DNA of 64,000 nt from Dysgonamonadaceae bacterium (GTDB taxonomy: Bacteria; Bacteroidota; Bacteroidia; Bacteroidales; Dysgonomonadaceae). Shown in pieces: positions 42,401 through 49,366 of this stretch. A model generated the notes under the pieces. The model was not told where the DNA came from. It saw nothing but the letters and a program-made list of their open reading frames with translations, and ran no database searches. Made by a program: the position numbers and the translations under genes. Each line of letters begins with the position of its first letter. Position 1 is the first letter of the stretch. Location of the stretch: the NCBI GenBank assembly GCA_031254645.1, contig JAIRUA010000012.1:62001-126000 (forward strand), given 5' to 3'.

Positions 42401-42790
42401 ATCTACAATTGTTCCGGTTACGTTGCGCGATGTTGCTTGCTGAGTTATAGTGGTTGCTGTTGCCGCAGGCGGCTGGGCTTGCTTTTCCACTAATGCAATC
42501 ACATCTCCACTTTTCCGATATTCAATACCGGTGTCTGCAAGCAATTGTTGCATAGCAGTCTCAATACCGGCATCGGTTAGTTGGATAGAGATGGTCTCGT
42601 CCAATCCCGGAAGCGTTTCGCTGTAAAAGAACTTGTAGTCGCTCGTTCTTTCAATCTCTCTTAGCGTTTCTCGTAACGATCTGTTTTGCACGCTAATGGT
42701 TATTTGTGCAAAAACGTGCGCCACAATCAGCCACATCAACAAGAAACTTGTGCATTTTAATAAATGCTTTTTCAAAAGCTTTCTTCTCAT
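39458..42790 (-). CDS. SusC/RagA family TonB-linked outer-membrane transporter with STN signalling domain
   Basis: A 1110-residue receptor. After the signal peptide (to about 28), an STN (secretin/TonB N-terminal) domain spans about 30-95. A carboxypeptidase-regulatory-like domain follows (NVTGTIVDALTNETLIGATVWVK, about 122-205), then the plug (GVQRRESVIGAISTINVGEL ... YGVRGANGVVLVTTRMG, about 210-330). The rest is a 22-strand barrel type ending LWDPERGTNIGNRYPPNRSVVFGLNVNF with a final Phe. It imports large oligosaccharides or glycopeptides with SusD, driven by TonB/ExbB. The STN domain suggests it also signals to the FecR protein encoded next to it. Confidence 0.96.
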   Translation of the reverse strand: MRRKLLKKHLLKCTSFLLMWLIVAHVFAQITISVQNRSLRETLREIERTSDYKFFYSETLPGLDETISIQLTDAGIETAMQQLLADTGIEYRKSGDVIALVEKQAQPPAATATTITQQATSRNVTGTIVDALTNETLIGATVWVKETARGTVTDLDGNFSVLVSNNSTVLVITYVGYDDLEVEVGNRTNLGTILLHPASEALQEFVVVAHGVQRRESVIGAISTINVGELRTPSSKISNVLAGRLSGVVALTRSGQPGEGTDFFIRGIATFGANSRPLVLIDGVERDLDSVDPEDIATFSILKDATATAVYGVRGANGVVLVTTRMGQEGRPRITVRAERGIAGPTQMPKMANSVQWAKMWNEASESNFYSPEALEAYRTGSDPDLFPNVNWIDELYKDFANNTRLNVNISGGASIARYYIAGSLYDEGSIFKTEQENVYNSSLRYRRINFRANFEVNVTPSTMVNVNLANIYETRRRPGSGIDNIWDYTFNTSPNAFPMRYSNGLFAGPSSGDNPYNALMQSGYANDYWNQAQSLVGLSQDLSDLVTPGLRANIRFSWDARNNGTITRSMTVQQWLATGRNEDGELEFVESHRGQENLGYERSLNGRRDTYLEASVSYDKLFAQRHRVGALFLYNQKQRNLLNEDNALRSLPFRNQGIAGRVTYGLDDKYFAEFNAGYNGSENFMRGHRFGFFPAGAVGYMVSNEDYWDPIRDVVDVFKLKASYGLVGNDQIGTTEMRRFIYEATIISEGNNYIFGQQGETRPGRIRMGDPENPYVSWENAYKFNVGAEVSLFNALRIEGDYFRDRREGIFLERQGLAGLVGITTVPYVNVGRMTSQGFDGSMQYNQRVGSVNLSAMGTFTYTHTEILDNDQPDWNYPYRNRIGRPHGQPWGLVALGLFESEEDIANSPRQTFGPVRPGDIKYLDINGDGVIDEQDEIAIGYNLNHPGITYGFGLSGQYKGFDVSTFFQGVGQISIWATGSALTPFSSGNLVRSAIYEDVYHNRWSLDNPNPNAKYPRLSPGANPNNNRNSTFRMHDASFLRLKTAEIGYTLPRNLVEPLHISSLRVFMTGTNLLTFSSFRLWDPERGTNIGNRYPPNRSVVFGLNVNF

Positions 42791-43009
42791 AAATGATTCG
42801 TTAGGTTTATATAACTTGTTTACTTAATAACAGGCTAATACACGATAAAGATTCATTTTATTATCGCGCACTACACCATTGACTAAGAATACAGCCGAGA
42901 AAAGAAAAACCGCTAATGAGTTGTTGATTTTAACTAAAAAAACTTTTTTACAATGAGTTTTGATTGAAAATTGGTAATGTTTCGCTTGTTTTATTTGGCA
43001 ATTTTATGA

Positions 43010-43043
43010 TTTGTAGAGACGTAGCACACTACGTCTCTACAAA
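43010..43043. repeat. perfect palindrome between fecR-like and susC-like genes
   Basis: TTTGTAGAGACGTAG (43010-43024) and CTACGTCTCTACAAA (43029-43043) pair over 15 bp with a CACA loop. It follows the FecR gene by 13 bases. There is no T-run on the minus strand, so it may slow read-through into susC or be a dispersed element. The ECF-dependent promoter of susC should lie between this and 42790. Confidence 0.65.
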
Positions 43044-43056
43044 CTACGGCAACAAC

Positions 43057-44040
43057 TTACTTTCTATAGTATAATTCTACTACCGCTCCATTCATTTCAT
43101 ATTTCATCGGTGATGTTAATGATAAAATATCCAACGCATTACGAATGTTGCTAACATTAAGTGTTCCTGAGAAGCGGATAGAACGCAATTCGTCCGAAAC
43201 AAAACGAATTTCTACATCAAAAACGCGCGAAAGTGTATGTGCAATTTCATCGAATGATTGATTGTCGAAGTAGAGGCTGCTATTTGTCCATATTGTGAAG
43301 TCGGAAGCACGGACTACATCAGTAGTAAGTTTACGAGTAGATTTATAAAGTGTAGCTCGCTGATTTTCACTCAATATCGTTTCTTGATCAGAGGTGCTCA
43401 CTTTTACTTTTCCTTCGACCAATATCACCGATACCGCACTATCTTCAGTATATGAACGAACATTGAAAGCCGTTCCTATTGCCCGAATTTCCATTTCGGT
43501 AGTTTCTACTATAAAGGGGCGTTTTTTATTTTGGGCCACTTCAAAAAAGGCTTCGCCCACCAATTGTACGCGGCGTTCCTTTCGATTGAAACACCTACTA
43601 TAGGTAAGCGAAGAAGCAGAATTAATTTGTACCCTGCTGCCGTCTGCAAGCGTAACTTCTGCTTTTTCGCCTTTGGGAACTGTTATTACTACCGGATTTT
43701 CGCTGTACCACTTCTGGTTACTTATAAAATGATATACGCCAAATACCGATAGAATTGGTAAAACGAAAATTGCTGCCCAACGCATTGTTTTTTTCCAAAA
43801 CAATGGAAGTGCAGTGGATTTCTTTTCCGATGAAATTTTTGAACGAATGTGTGCGTAAATCCGATTCGTTGTGTTCTCGTCTAATTCCGAATCGGCGTTT
43901 TCCAGTTGATGATAAAAAAAGCGGACAATATCTTCATCATTACGCAACAGAGAAATAAGTTGTTCTTTCTCCTGCTCCGAAATCTCACCGCGTAGATATT
44001 TATCAAAGAGTACTATATATTTGTTTTTTTGCATCATCAC
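43057..44040 (-). CDS. FecR family anti-sigma factor
   Basis: A 327-residue protein. The cytoplasmic N-terminus (1-85, KYLRGEISEQEKEQLISLLRNDED) is the sigma-binding part. One membrane helix lies at about 88-107 (WAAIFVLPILSVFGVYHFI). The periplasmic FecR domain follows (VPKGEKAEVTLADGSRVQINSASSLTYS, about 122-230; VGEAFFEVAQNKKRPFIV). The C-terminal about 75 residues are a DUF4974/STN-like part (LYFDNQSFDEIAHTLSRVFDVEIRF). It keeps the neighbouring sigma factor inactive until SusC signals. It is 50 bases after the sigma gene. Confidence 0.93.
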   Translation of the reverse strand: MMMQKNKYIVLFDKYLRGEISEQEKEQLISLLRNDEDIVRFFYHQLENADSELDENTTNRIYAHIRSKISSEKKSTALPLFWKKTMRWAAIFVLPILSVFGVYHFISNQKWYSENPVVITVPKGEKAEVTLADGSRVQINSASSLTYSRCFNRKERRVQLVGEAFFEVAQNKKRPFIVETTEMEIRAIGTAFNVRSYTEDSAVSVILVEGKVKVSTSDQETILSENQRATLYKSTRKLTTDVVRASDFTIWTNSSLYFDNQSFDEIAHTLSRVFDVEIRFVSDELRSIRFSGTLNVSNIRNALDILSLTSPMKYEMNGAVVELYYRK

Positions 44041-44090
44041 TTTTCATTTCGCTTTCTTATAATACAATTTGCGAACACAAAACCTCGAAT

Positions 44091-44684
44091 TTACCCCCCC
44101 CATTTACAGTTAATTAACACAAAAAGAGGCATAAATAACTTATCGTAATTCTTCTCAACTTGTTTTCGTATAAACTTGGTGGCTAGTGAAAGTTGTGTCT
44201 CTACTGTGCTGACTGATATTTTCATCAATTCGGCAATTTGTTTGGCAGATAAATCGTCTTTTTTGCTCAAAATAAAAATTCTTTTTCGCGATGGCGGTAG
44301 CTGATCGATAAGTTCATCAAGATAATCTTCGAGCCATTTCCGATCAATTTCTTTTTCGGTAGTTATGTCGTGTACAGGCTGTTCTTTCAACGAAAACTCT
44401 TGGTACAAATATTCTACTGTTTGTCGTTGATACTTGTTCATCAACATATTTTTGGCAATAGCCGATAGAAAATAAAGAATATTTTTGTCGGGATTTATTT
44501 GTTCGCGCACTTCCCACAGTTTGATAAAGGTTGATTGCACGATTTCTTCCGCCATATAGCGGTCGCCTTGTGAAATGGTCATAATGAAGTTGTAAAGCTT
44601 TCCGCTATATCGTTTGTAGATAGCTTCGAAAGCCTTATTCGATCCGTTTTTTAATGCAATAAGTTCGTTTACTTCATTATACAT
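44091..44684 (-). CDS. ECF RNA polymerase sigma factor
   Basis: A 197-residue sigma-70 family protein. Region 2 (about 20-90) shows IYKRYSGKLYNFIMTIS and AEEIVQSTFIKLWEVREQI. Region 4 (about 125-180) has DELIDQLPPSRKRIFILSKKDDLSAKQIAELMKISVSTVETQLSLA. It would direct transcription of the susC operon when freed from FecR. The frame is open 71 codons upstream, but the ATG at 44684 (MYNEVNELI) fits the family, and the upstream part overlaps the divergent aminotransferase promoter. On the minus strand TATTTTTG (44720-44727) is a possible -7 element. Confidence 0.92.
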   Translation of the reverse strand: MYNEVNELIALKNGSNKAFEAIYKRYSGKLYNFIMTISQGDRYMAEEIVQSTFIKLWEVREQINPDKNILYFLSAIAKNMLMNKYQRQTVEYLYQEFSLKEQPVHDITTEKEIDRKWLEDYLDELIDQLPPSRKRIFILSKKDDLSAKQIAELMKISVSTVETQLSLATKFIRKQVEKNYDKLFMPLFVLINCKWGG

Positions 44685-44805
44685 TTGAATTGAAAAGCAT
44701 TCTTTATTGAATGATGTCGCAAAAATAAACAATCTTTTGAAATAATGAGTAGTTTTTGTTGAATAAAAAAGAGGTTTTAATAATTTCATCTTCCGATAAA
44801 TTTCA

Positions 44806-44813
44806 TACCTTTG
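44806..44813 (+). promoter_or_regulatory. Bacteroidetes -7 promoter element for the aminotransferase
   Basis: TACCTTTG matches TAnnTTTG and lies 29 bases before the start of the aminotransferase. The -33 element is weak (TTTC). Confidence 0.6.
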
Positions 44814-44842
44814 CAGCCGCAAAATAACAAAAAGCATCCTCA

Positions 44843-46036
44843 ATGAACTTATTATCTGCCAAACTGGCTGCACTGTCGCCTTCCGAAACATTTGCAATGG
44901 CGCAAAAAAGCAATGAATTAAAAGCGCAAGGTATCGACGTAATTAATCTGAGTGTGGGGGAGCCCGATTTCTTCACGCCCAATCATATAAAACAAGCTGC
45001 GAAACAGGCTATTGACAATAATTTTTCTTTCTACTCGCCCGTTCCCGGATTTCTCGATTTGCGCGAAGCCATTTGCCGGAAATTGAAAAATGAAAACGGA
45101 TTGGATTATTCTCCGGCGCAAATAGTAGTGTCGAGTGGTGCAAAACAATCACTTTGCAACGTATTAATGTCGATTGTAGATAAAGACGAGGAGGTGATTA
45201 TTCCCGCACCCTATTGGGTCAGTTATCCCGAAATGGTGAAATTGGCAGAAGGAAAATCGGTATTTATTGATGCCGACATTCACCAAGATTTTAAGATTAC
45301 GCCGCAACAACTCGAAGCGGCTATCACACCGAAAACCAAAGCGTTTATACTCTGTTCACCATCAAATCCAACCGGAAGCGTTTATACAAAAGAAGAATTA
45401 AAGACGTTGGCTGTGGTATTGGAAAAATATCCGAATATTTTTATTATTTCCGACGAAATATACGAACACATCAATTATATCAGCAAGCACGAATCAATTT
45501 CGCAATTCGATACACTTCGCGATCGTGTGATCATCATCAACGGCGTGTCCAAAGGGTATGCAATGACCGGTTGGCGCATCGGTTGGATTGCTGCGCCACA
45601 GTGGATTGCATCGGCGTGTAGCTTATTGCAAGGACAATATACATCGGGCGCGTGTTCTATCGCACAAAAAGCGGCGCTTGCAGCCTACACAGGCGACCAG
45701 CACTGTGTGAGTGAAATGCGTGTGGCTTTTGAAAGACGACGTAATTTGGTTGTGAAGCTATTGAGCGAAATTCCCAATTTGGAGGTAAATATGCCGACGG
45801 GTGCGTTTTATGTTTTCTTCAGATGTGAAAATTATTTGGGAAAATCGTATAATGGAAAATTGATTGATACGGCTGCCGATTTGGCAATGTATTTGCTCGA
45901 AGAGGCGCACGTGGCGTGTGTGGGCGGTGATGCTTTCGGTGCACCGGGGTATTTGCGTTTTTCGTATGCGGTGAGTGATGAGCAGATTGAGAAGGCAGTT
46001 GCGAGAGTGAAAATAGCTTTGTTGAAGTTAGTCTGA
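44843..46036 (+). CDS. aspartate-type class I aminotransferase
   Basis: A 397-residue PLP enzyme. VSVGEPDFFTP-like NLSVGEPDFFTPNHI, PAPYWVSYPEM, CSPSNPTGSVY, IISDEIYEHINY and the PLP lysine in NGVSKGYAMTGWRIGW are the class I fold landmarks in order, and the C-terminal RFSYAVSDEQIEKAV is complete. The subgroup resembles bacterial Ib aspartate aminotransferases. It would make aspartate from oxaloacetate (or the reverse), matching aspA elsewhere in the window. Divergent from the sigma factor gene and closed by the hairpin at 46034. Confidence 0.9.
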   Translation: MNLLSAKLAALSPSETFAMAQKSNELKAQGIDVINLSVGEPDFFTPNHIKQAAKQAIDNNFSFYSPVPGFLDLREAICRKLKNENGLDYSPAQIVVSSGAKQSLCNVLMSIVDKDEEVIIPAPYWVSYPEMVKLAEGKSVFIDADIHQDFKITPQQLEAAITPKTKAFILCSPSNPTGSVYTKEELKTLAVVLEKYPNIFIISDEIYEHINYISKHESISQFDTLRDRVIIINGVSKGYAMTGWRIGWIAAPQWIASACSLLQGQYTSGACSIAQKAALAAYTGDQHCVSEMRVAFERRRNLVVKLLSEIPNLEVNMPTGAFYVFFRCENYLGKSYNGKLIDTAADLAMYLLEEAHVACVGGDAFGAPGYLRFSYAVSDEQIEKAVARVKIALLKLV

Positions 46037-46144
46037 ACCACGATTTTTACAAGATTTTCAAGATTGGCAGGATTTTTGGTGGCTGAGCGAAGTCGAAGCC
46101 CAATCTCGAAAATCCTGAAAATCTTGCTAAAATCGTGGTTCAGA
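46034..46144. terminator. long bidirectional hairpin between convergent genes
   Basis: CTGAACCACGATTTT at the left end pairs with AAAATCGTGGTTCAG at the right end. Inside, CAAGATTTTCA and CAGGATTTT pair with TGAAAATCTTG and AAAATCCTG. The arms are separated by about 25 bases. It covers the stop codons of both convergent genes. Words of this type also appear at 54880-54918. Confidence 0.75.
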
Positions 46145-46994
46145 AAGTTACTTGAATCATTACCGGAAAATGGTCGGATGGAAAACGTCCATAATGTATA
46201 TCGTTCAACACACCGTATTTATTGACGGTAATGCCTTCGGTAACAAATATATAGTCGATTCGGCTTTTTATCATAGGATGGTCGATACGAAATCCGTTGA
46301 ATGTGCCAATTGTTCCATAAGGCGGTTGTTGAGTAATGTCGAAAGAATCAAACAGCCAGCCGTTGTTAGTAATGATTTGAATTGGCTCTTGTTCGGGTGT
46401 TGCATTGAAATCGCCCAATGCAAAAACGGGTTTATCTCCGGCAATTTCTTCGATTCTTTCGAGAAACATCAGCGATGAATTTCTGCGTGCTTCCACGCCT
46501 TCGTGGTCATAATGCACGTTGAATACAAAAAATTCTTTTCCCGATGCTTTTTCTCGAAATTTCGCCCACGAACAAATACGGTTGCAACAACGTGCATCCC
46601 AACCTTTCGACGGTACATCGGGCGTTTCGGAAAACCAAAAATCGCCGTGTTGTAACACTTCAAACTTGTCTGTTTTGTAAAAAATAGCGGAATGTTCGCC
46701 CGCATGAATTCCATCATCACGTCCGACACCGATGTAGGCGAAATTTTCCAATTCGAGCAGGTCGTCTAATTGATGCTTAAATGCTTCTTGCGTTCCAACG
46801 ATATCGAAATCGTGAAAACGAATCAATCCTTTGACCATATCTTTGCGGTGCACCCACGCATTTCCGCTATCACGGGGCGTGTCCATTCGCAGGTTGTAGG
46901 TGGCGATGTTTAATGTGATTTCTTTTTTATTGTGAGCCGTGCAACCAACAATTACAAAGAGAATTAAGCAAATCCAAATAAATATTTTCTTCAT
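46140..46994 (-). CDS. endonuclease/exonuclease/phosphatase family lipoprotein
   Basis: A 284-residue protein with a lipobox (LFVIVGCTAH, Cys near 18). The EEP fold motifs appear in order: LNIATYNLRMDT, DIVGTQEAF (metal Glu), VFNVHYDHEG, VFALGDFNATPEQEP (Asp/Asn), and the final PSDHFPVMIQV (Asp/His). Such secreted members cut phosphodiesters in nucleic acids, inositol phosphates or sphingomyelin; the actual substrate here is open. It lies 15 bases after the hydrolase gene at 47010 on the same strand, so the two probably share a transcript. Confidence 0.88.
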   Translation of the reverse strand: MKKIFIWICLILFVIVGCTAHNKKEITLNIATYNLRMDTPRDSGNAWVHRKDMVKGLIRFHDFDIVGTQEAFKHQLDDLLELENFAYIGVGRDDGIHAGEHSAIFYKTDKFEVLQHGDFWFSETPDVPSKGWDARCCNRICSWAKFREKASGKEFFVFNVHYDHEGVEARRNSSLMFLERIEEIAGDKPVFALGDFNATPEQEPIQIITNNGWLFDSFDITQQPPYGTIGTFNGFRIDHPMIKSRIDYIFVTEGITVNKYGVLNDIHYGRFPSDHFPVMIQVTF

Positions 46995-47009
46995 TTTATT
47001 TTCTAGTTT

Positions 47010-48254
47010 TTAAGGATTTACCTCAACAATAGCCGAAAACTGAAAATTCAAATCGCCACGTTCATTGGTTGTTTCTACAATTACATCGTGCGAAGAACTG
47101 ACATTTATTCTGCTTCTATTTCCATTCACTGTCAATGTGATGGGTCGGTCGAAATTGAGCATTGTTCTATTGAGTAAAACGGAAAAAGGAGCTTTTACGC
47201 CTTCTGTTGTAATGGTTATCGTGTTGTTACGTCTATCGTACGAGGCTATAATTAATCCTTCCGTCATTTTTTTATCGGCGCGAAGCCAATAAAATGATTC
47301 CACAGAGCGCATTTCGGCACGAATAGTCAAATCCCATACTACCGATGTCGGCAACGGATTGCGGACATATTTATCCAAAAAATCTATCGCATTGGTGTTC
47401 ACAAGAACACTGTCGGTTGGTTGTCCGTTGAGCCACTTTTCGCTGTTTTCCCACACCCATTGCGGATTTCGCGCTGCACTGTTGTCGGCGAAATTGTGCC
47501 CTCTGTTTACTTGCATATTCACTACGTGCTGGAAACCGGGGAAACGTTTTTGCATTTCGGTCAACTTTACACCAAATCTTGCTGTTTCGAGATGTCTTTC
47601 GAAAGCGGTATCACGGTCGCCGCACTGCAACAAAATGGGTGTGTTTTGAAAGTTGTACACATTGATTTGATTGTGATGCCCTGCCGACATACTTACTGCG
47701 GCAAACCTATCCGGCATACGTGGAGTAATACCGTAAACGCCATCGCCTCCGGCAGAAAATCCCATCAAGTAAACGCGGTTTGGATCAACGTTTCGAAGAA
47801 GAATCATATTTTCAATCAATCGGTCGTATATCGGAAAAGATTCATCATTGAAATGCGTATTCCACGTATCTCTCACGCCACGCACAGCTACATAAATGCC
47901 ATTTTTCACACTCTCGCGATAGTAAATTTGCATATGTTCATATTGTTGCTCATTAATGGGTGTTTGACCGCCGCCGTGCATTGCGATGTAAAGTGGAAAT
48001 CCGTTTGCATCAGGTTCGCCGATAATGAAATATGTAAACCGCATTGTGGCATCACCGAAAGTGATTTGACGGCTTGCCATTTCGGTAAGTCTTTCGATGT
48101 CTTGGCTCTGCGTCATCATATATTCGCGCCAAACTTGCCAGCGAGCGGCTCGTTCATCTTCGTTGGAGGTGATTTCGGGGGCGGTTTGGGCGAAAGCGGT
48201 TGTAAAGAATATTACGCTTGTAAATAATAGGAGTAGGGTTTTTGTTTTGTTCAT
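47010..48254 (-). CDS. exported alpha/beta hydrolase (esterase-like)
   Basis: A 414-residue protein with a signal peptide (LLLLFTSVIFFTTAFAQ, cleaved near 23). Hydrolase motifs are PLYIAMHGGGQTP (oxyanion region), VYLMGFSAGGDGVYG with the nucleophile elbow GFSAGG, GDRDTAFE (possible Asp) and RGHNFAD (His). The C-terminal about 110 residues form a beta-rich domain (ITLTVNGNRSRINVS) similar to that of the lipoprotein hydrolase at 6356-7729, which suggests distant paralogues. Its ATG overlaps the TGA of the RhuM-like frame (ATGA), so translation may have been coupled to it. Confidence 0.78.
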   Translation of the reverse strand: MNKTKTLLLLFTSVIFFTTAFAQTAPEITSNEDERAARWQVWREYMMTQSQDIERLTEMASRQITFGDATMRFTYFIIGEPDANGFPLYIAMHGGGQTPINEQQYEHMQIYYRESVKNGIYVAVRGVRDTWNTHFNDESFPIYDRLIENMILLRNVDPNRVYLMGFSAGGDGVYGITPRMPDRFAAVSMSAGHHNQINVYNFQNTPILLQCGDRDTAFERHLETARFGVKLTEMQKRFPGFQHVVNMQVNRGHNFADNSAARNPQWVWENSEKWLNGQPTDSVLVNTNAIDFLDKYVRNPLPTSVVWDLTIRAEMRSVESFYWLRADKKMTEGLIIASYDRRNNTITITTEGVKAPFSVLLNRTMLNFDRPITLTVNGNRSRINVSSSHDVIVETTNERGDLNFQFSAIVEVNP

Positions 48255-49271
48255 TTTTTTGTATTTTTTATATTTTGAAATTTCTGTTCGAGCATTTGAA
48301 ACTCTTGCATATCTGTCAAATCAGACTGTTCGAGTTCTGCAGTTTTGCGTTTTTGATTAAACTCTTCATACATCTGTTCTACAAACATTTCCATCTGAGC
48401 ATTGCTTACACTGCCTTTCCCAACCAAAAGGGCTTTTTTATTGAATGTTGATGATATCATCAACATTTTCGTACCAAAAACGCATTGTAACCTGTTTACG
48501 GTCTTTTGCTTGCAACTCGGCAATTTCTAAAAATATGGTTACAAGCCGATTAAGACTGTCAATTTCATCTTCGTTCAAATAGTTTTTTGACGTGTAAATA
48601 TCTTGCTTGCGCACAATTTTACCTTTCCAGTTCGTAAGAGCCATATTCGGTTCATTGGCATTGGCACGCGAAACAATAATTTCGGCAACTGTTTTGCCTG
48701 TAATGGCAAAAAGAAGTTTGTTTTGTGTTTCGGCAAAAAACATTTGTGTAGCTTTGTCGGTAGCATCGTAGTCAGTAGAAAGCGCAAATAAATCTCTGAC
48801 TTTCTGATAAAAACGCTTTTCGGAAGCGCGAATATCGCGTATTCGCTCTAAAAGTTCATCGTAATAATCGGGGCGACCATCGGGATTTTTCAACCGCTCA
48901 TCGTCCATTACGAAACCTTTTATCATATAGTCTTTCAGGTGACGGTTTGCCCACTGCCGGAACTGAGTTCCTCGCTTGCTGCGAACACGAAATCCAATGG
49001 CAAGAATTAAATCCAAACTGTAAAAAGTTACATTGTAGCTTTTACCATCAGAAGCAGTTGTTAAGTAATCCTTAATAACTGAACTTGAACCTAACTCACT
49101 TTCTTTTAAAATATTAGATATGTGCATACTGATATTTGGCACAGAGGTGTCAAAAAGTTCAGCCAACTGATTTTGATTGAGCCACACATCGCCGTCTCGT
49201 GTCATTAAAGAGACTTTTGACTTGCCGTCATCACTATTGTAAATGATTATCTCTTGATTTGATTTTTGCAT
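48251..49271 (-). pseudogene. RhuM-family (virulence RhuM-like) gene with a frameshift
   Basis: The first frame (49271 to 48438) encodes about 277 residues from MQKSNQEII. An HTH-like part (VWLNQNQLAELFDTSVPNISMHI), then YSLDLILAIGFRVRSKRGTQFRQWAN, matches the RhuM family. It stops after DDIINIQ. The next frame, entered by skipping one base near 48446, continues FNKKALLVGKGSVSNAQ ... EEFNQKRK, which is the expected end of the family. So one extra A after AAC appears to break the gene; a run of six A is close by. It may be a true mutation, a phase-variable site, or a sequencing error. The second frame ends in the ATGA overlap with the hydrolase gene. Confidence 0.75.
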
Positions 49272-49322
49272 AATTATTCCCGATTCGTAACACAAAAATA
49301 CCGCTTTTTACTCAAAAATCAC

Positions 49323-49330
49323 TACCTTTG
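49323..49330 (+). promoter_or_regulatory. Bacteroidetes -7 promoter element for ileS
   Basis: TACCTTTG matches TAnnTTTG and lies 36 bases before the ileS start. No clear -33 element. Confidence 0.55.
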
Positions 49331-49366
49331 TAAATTATTTTTTCACAAGCAATAAATTCACCGACA

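Noticed and set aside
43010-43043. Palindrome after the FecR gene as a strong terminator
   Set aside because: No T-run follows on the minus strand; kept only as a repeat.
44685-44897. 71-codon N-terminal extension of the ECF sigma factor
   Set aside because: It overlaps the divergent promoter and the start of the aminotransferase gene, and family members begin at about the chosen ATG.
47421-48227. 268-codon plus-strand frame opposite the hydrolase gene
   Set aside because: The minus strand encodes a coherent exported hydrolase; the plus frame is rich in Cys and His without order, as expected for a shadow.
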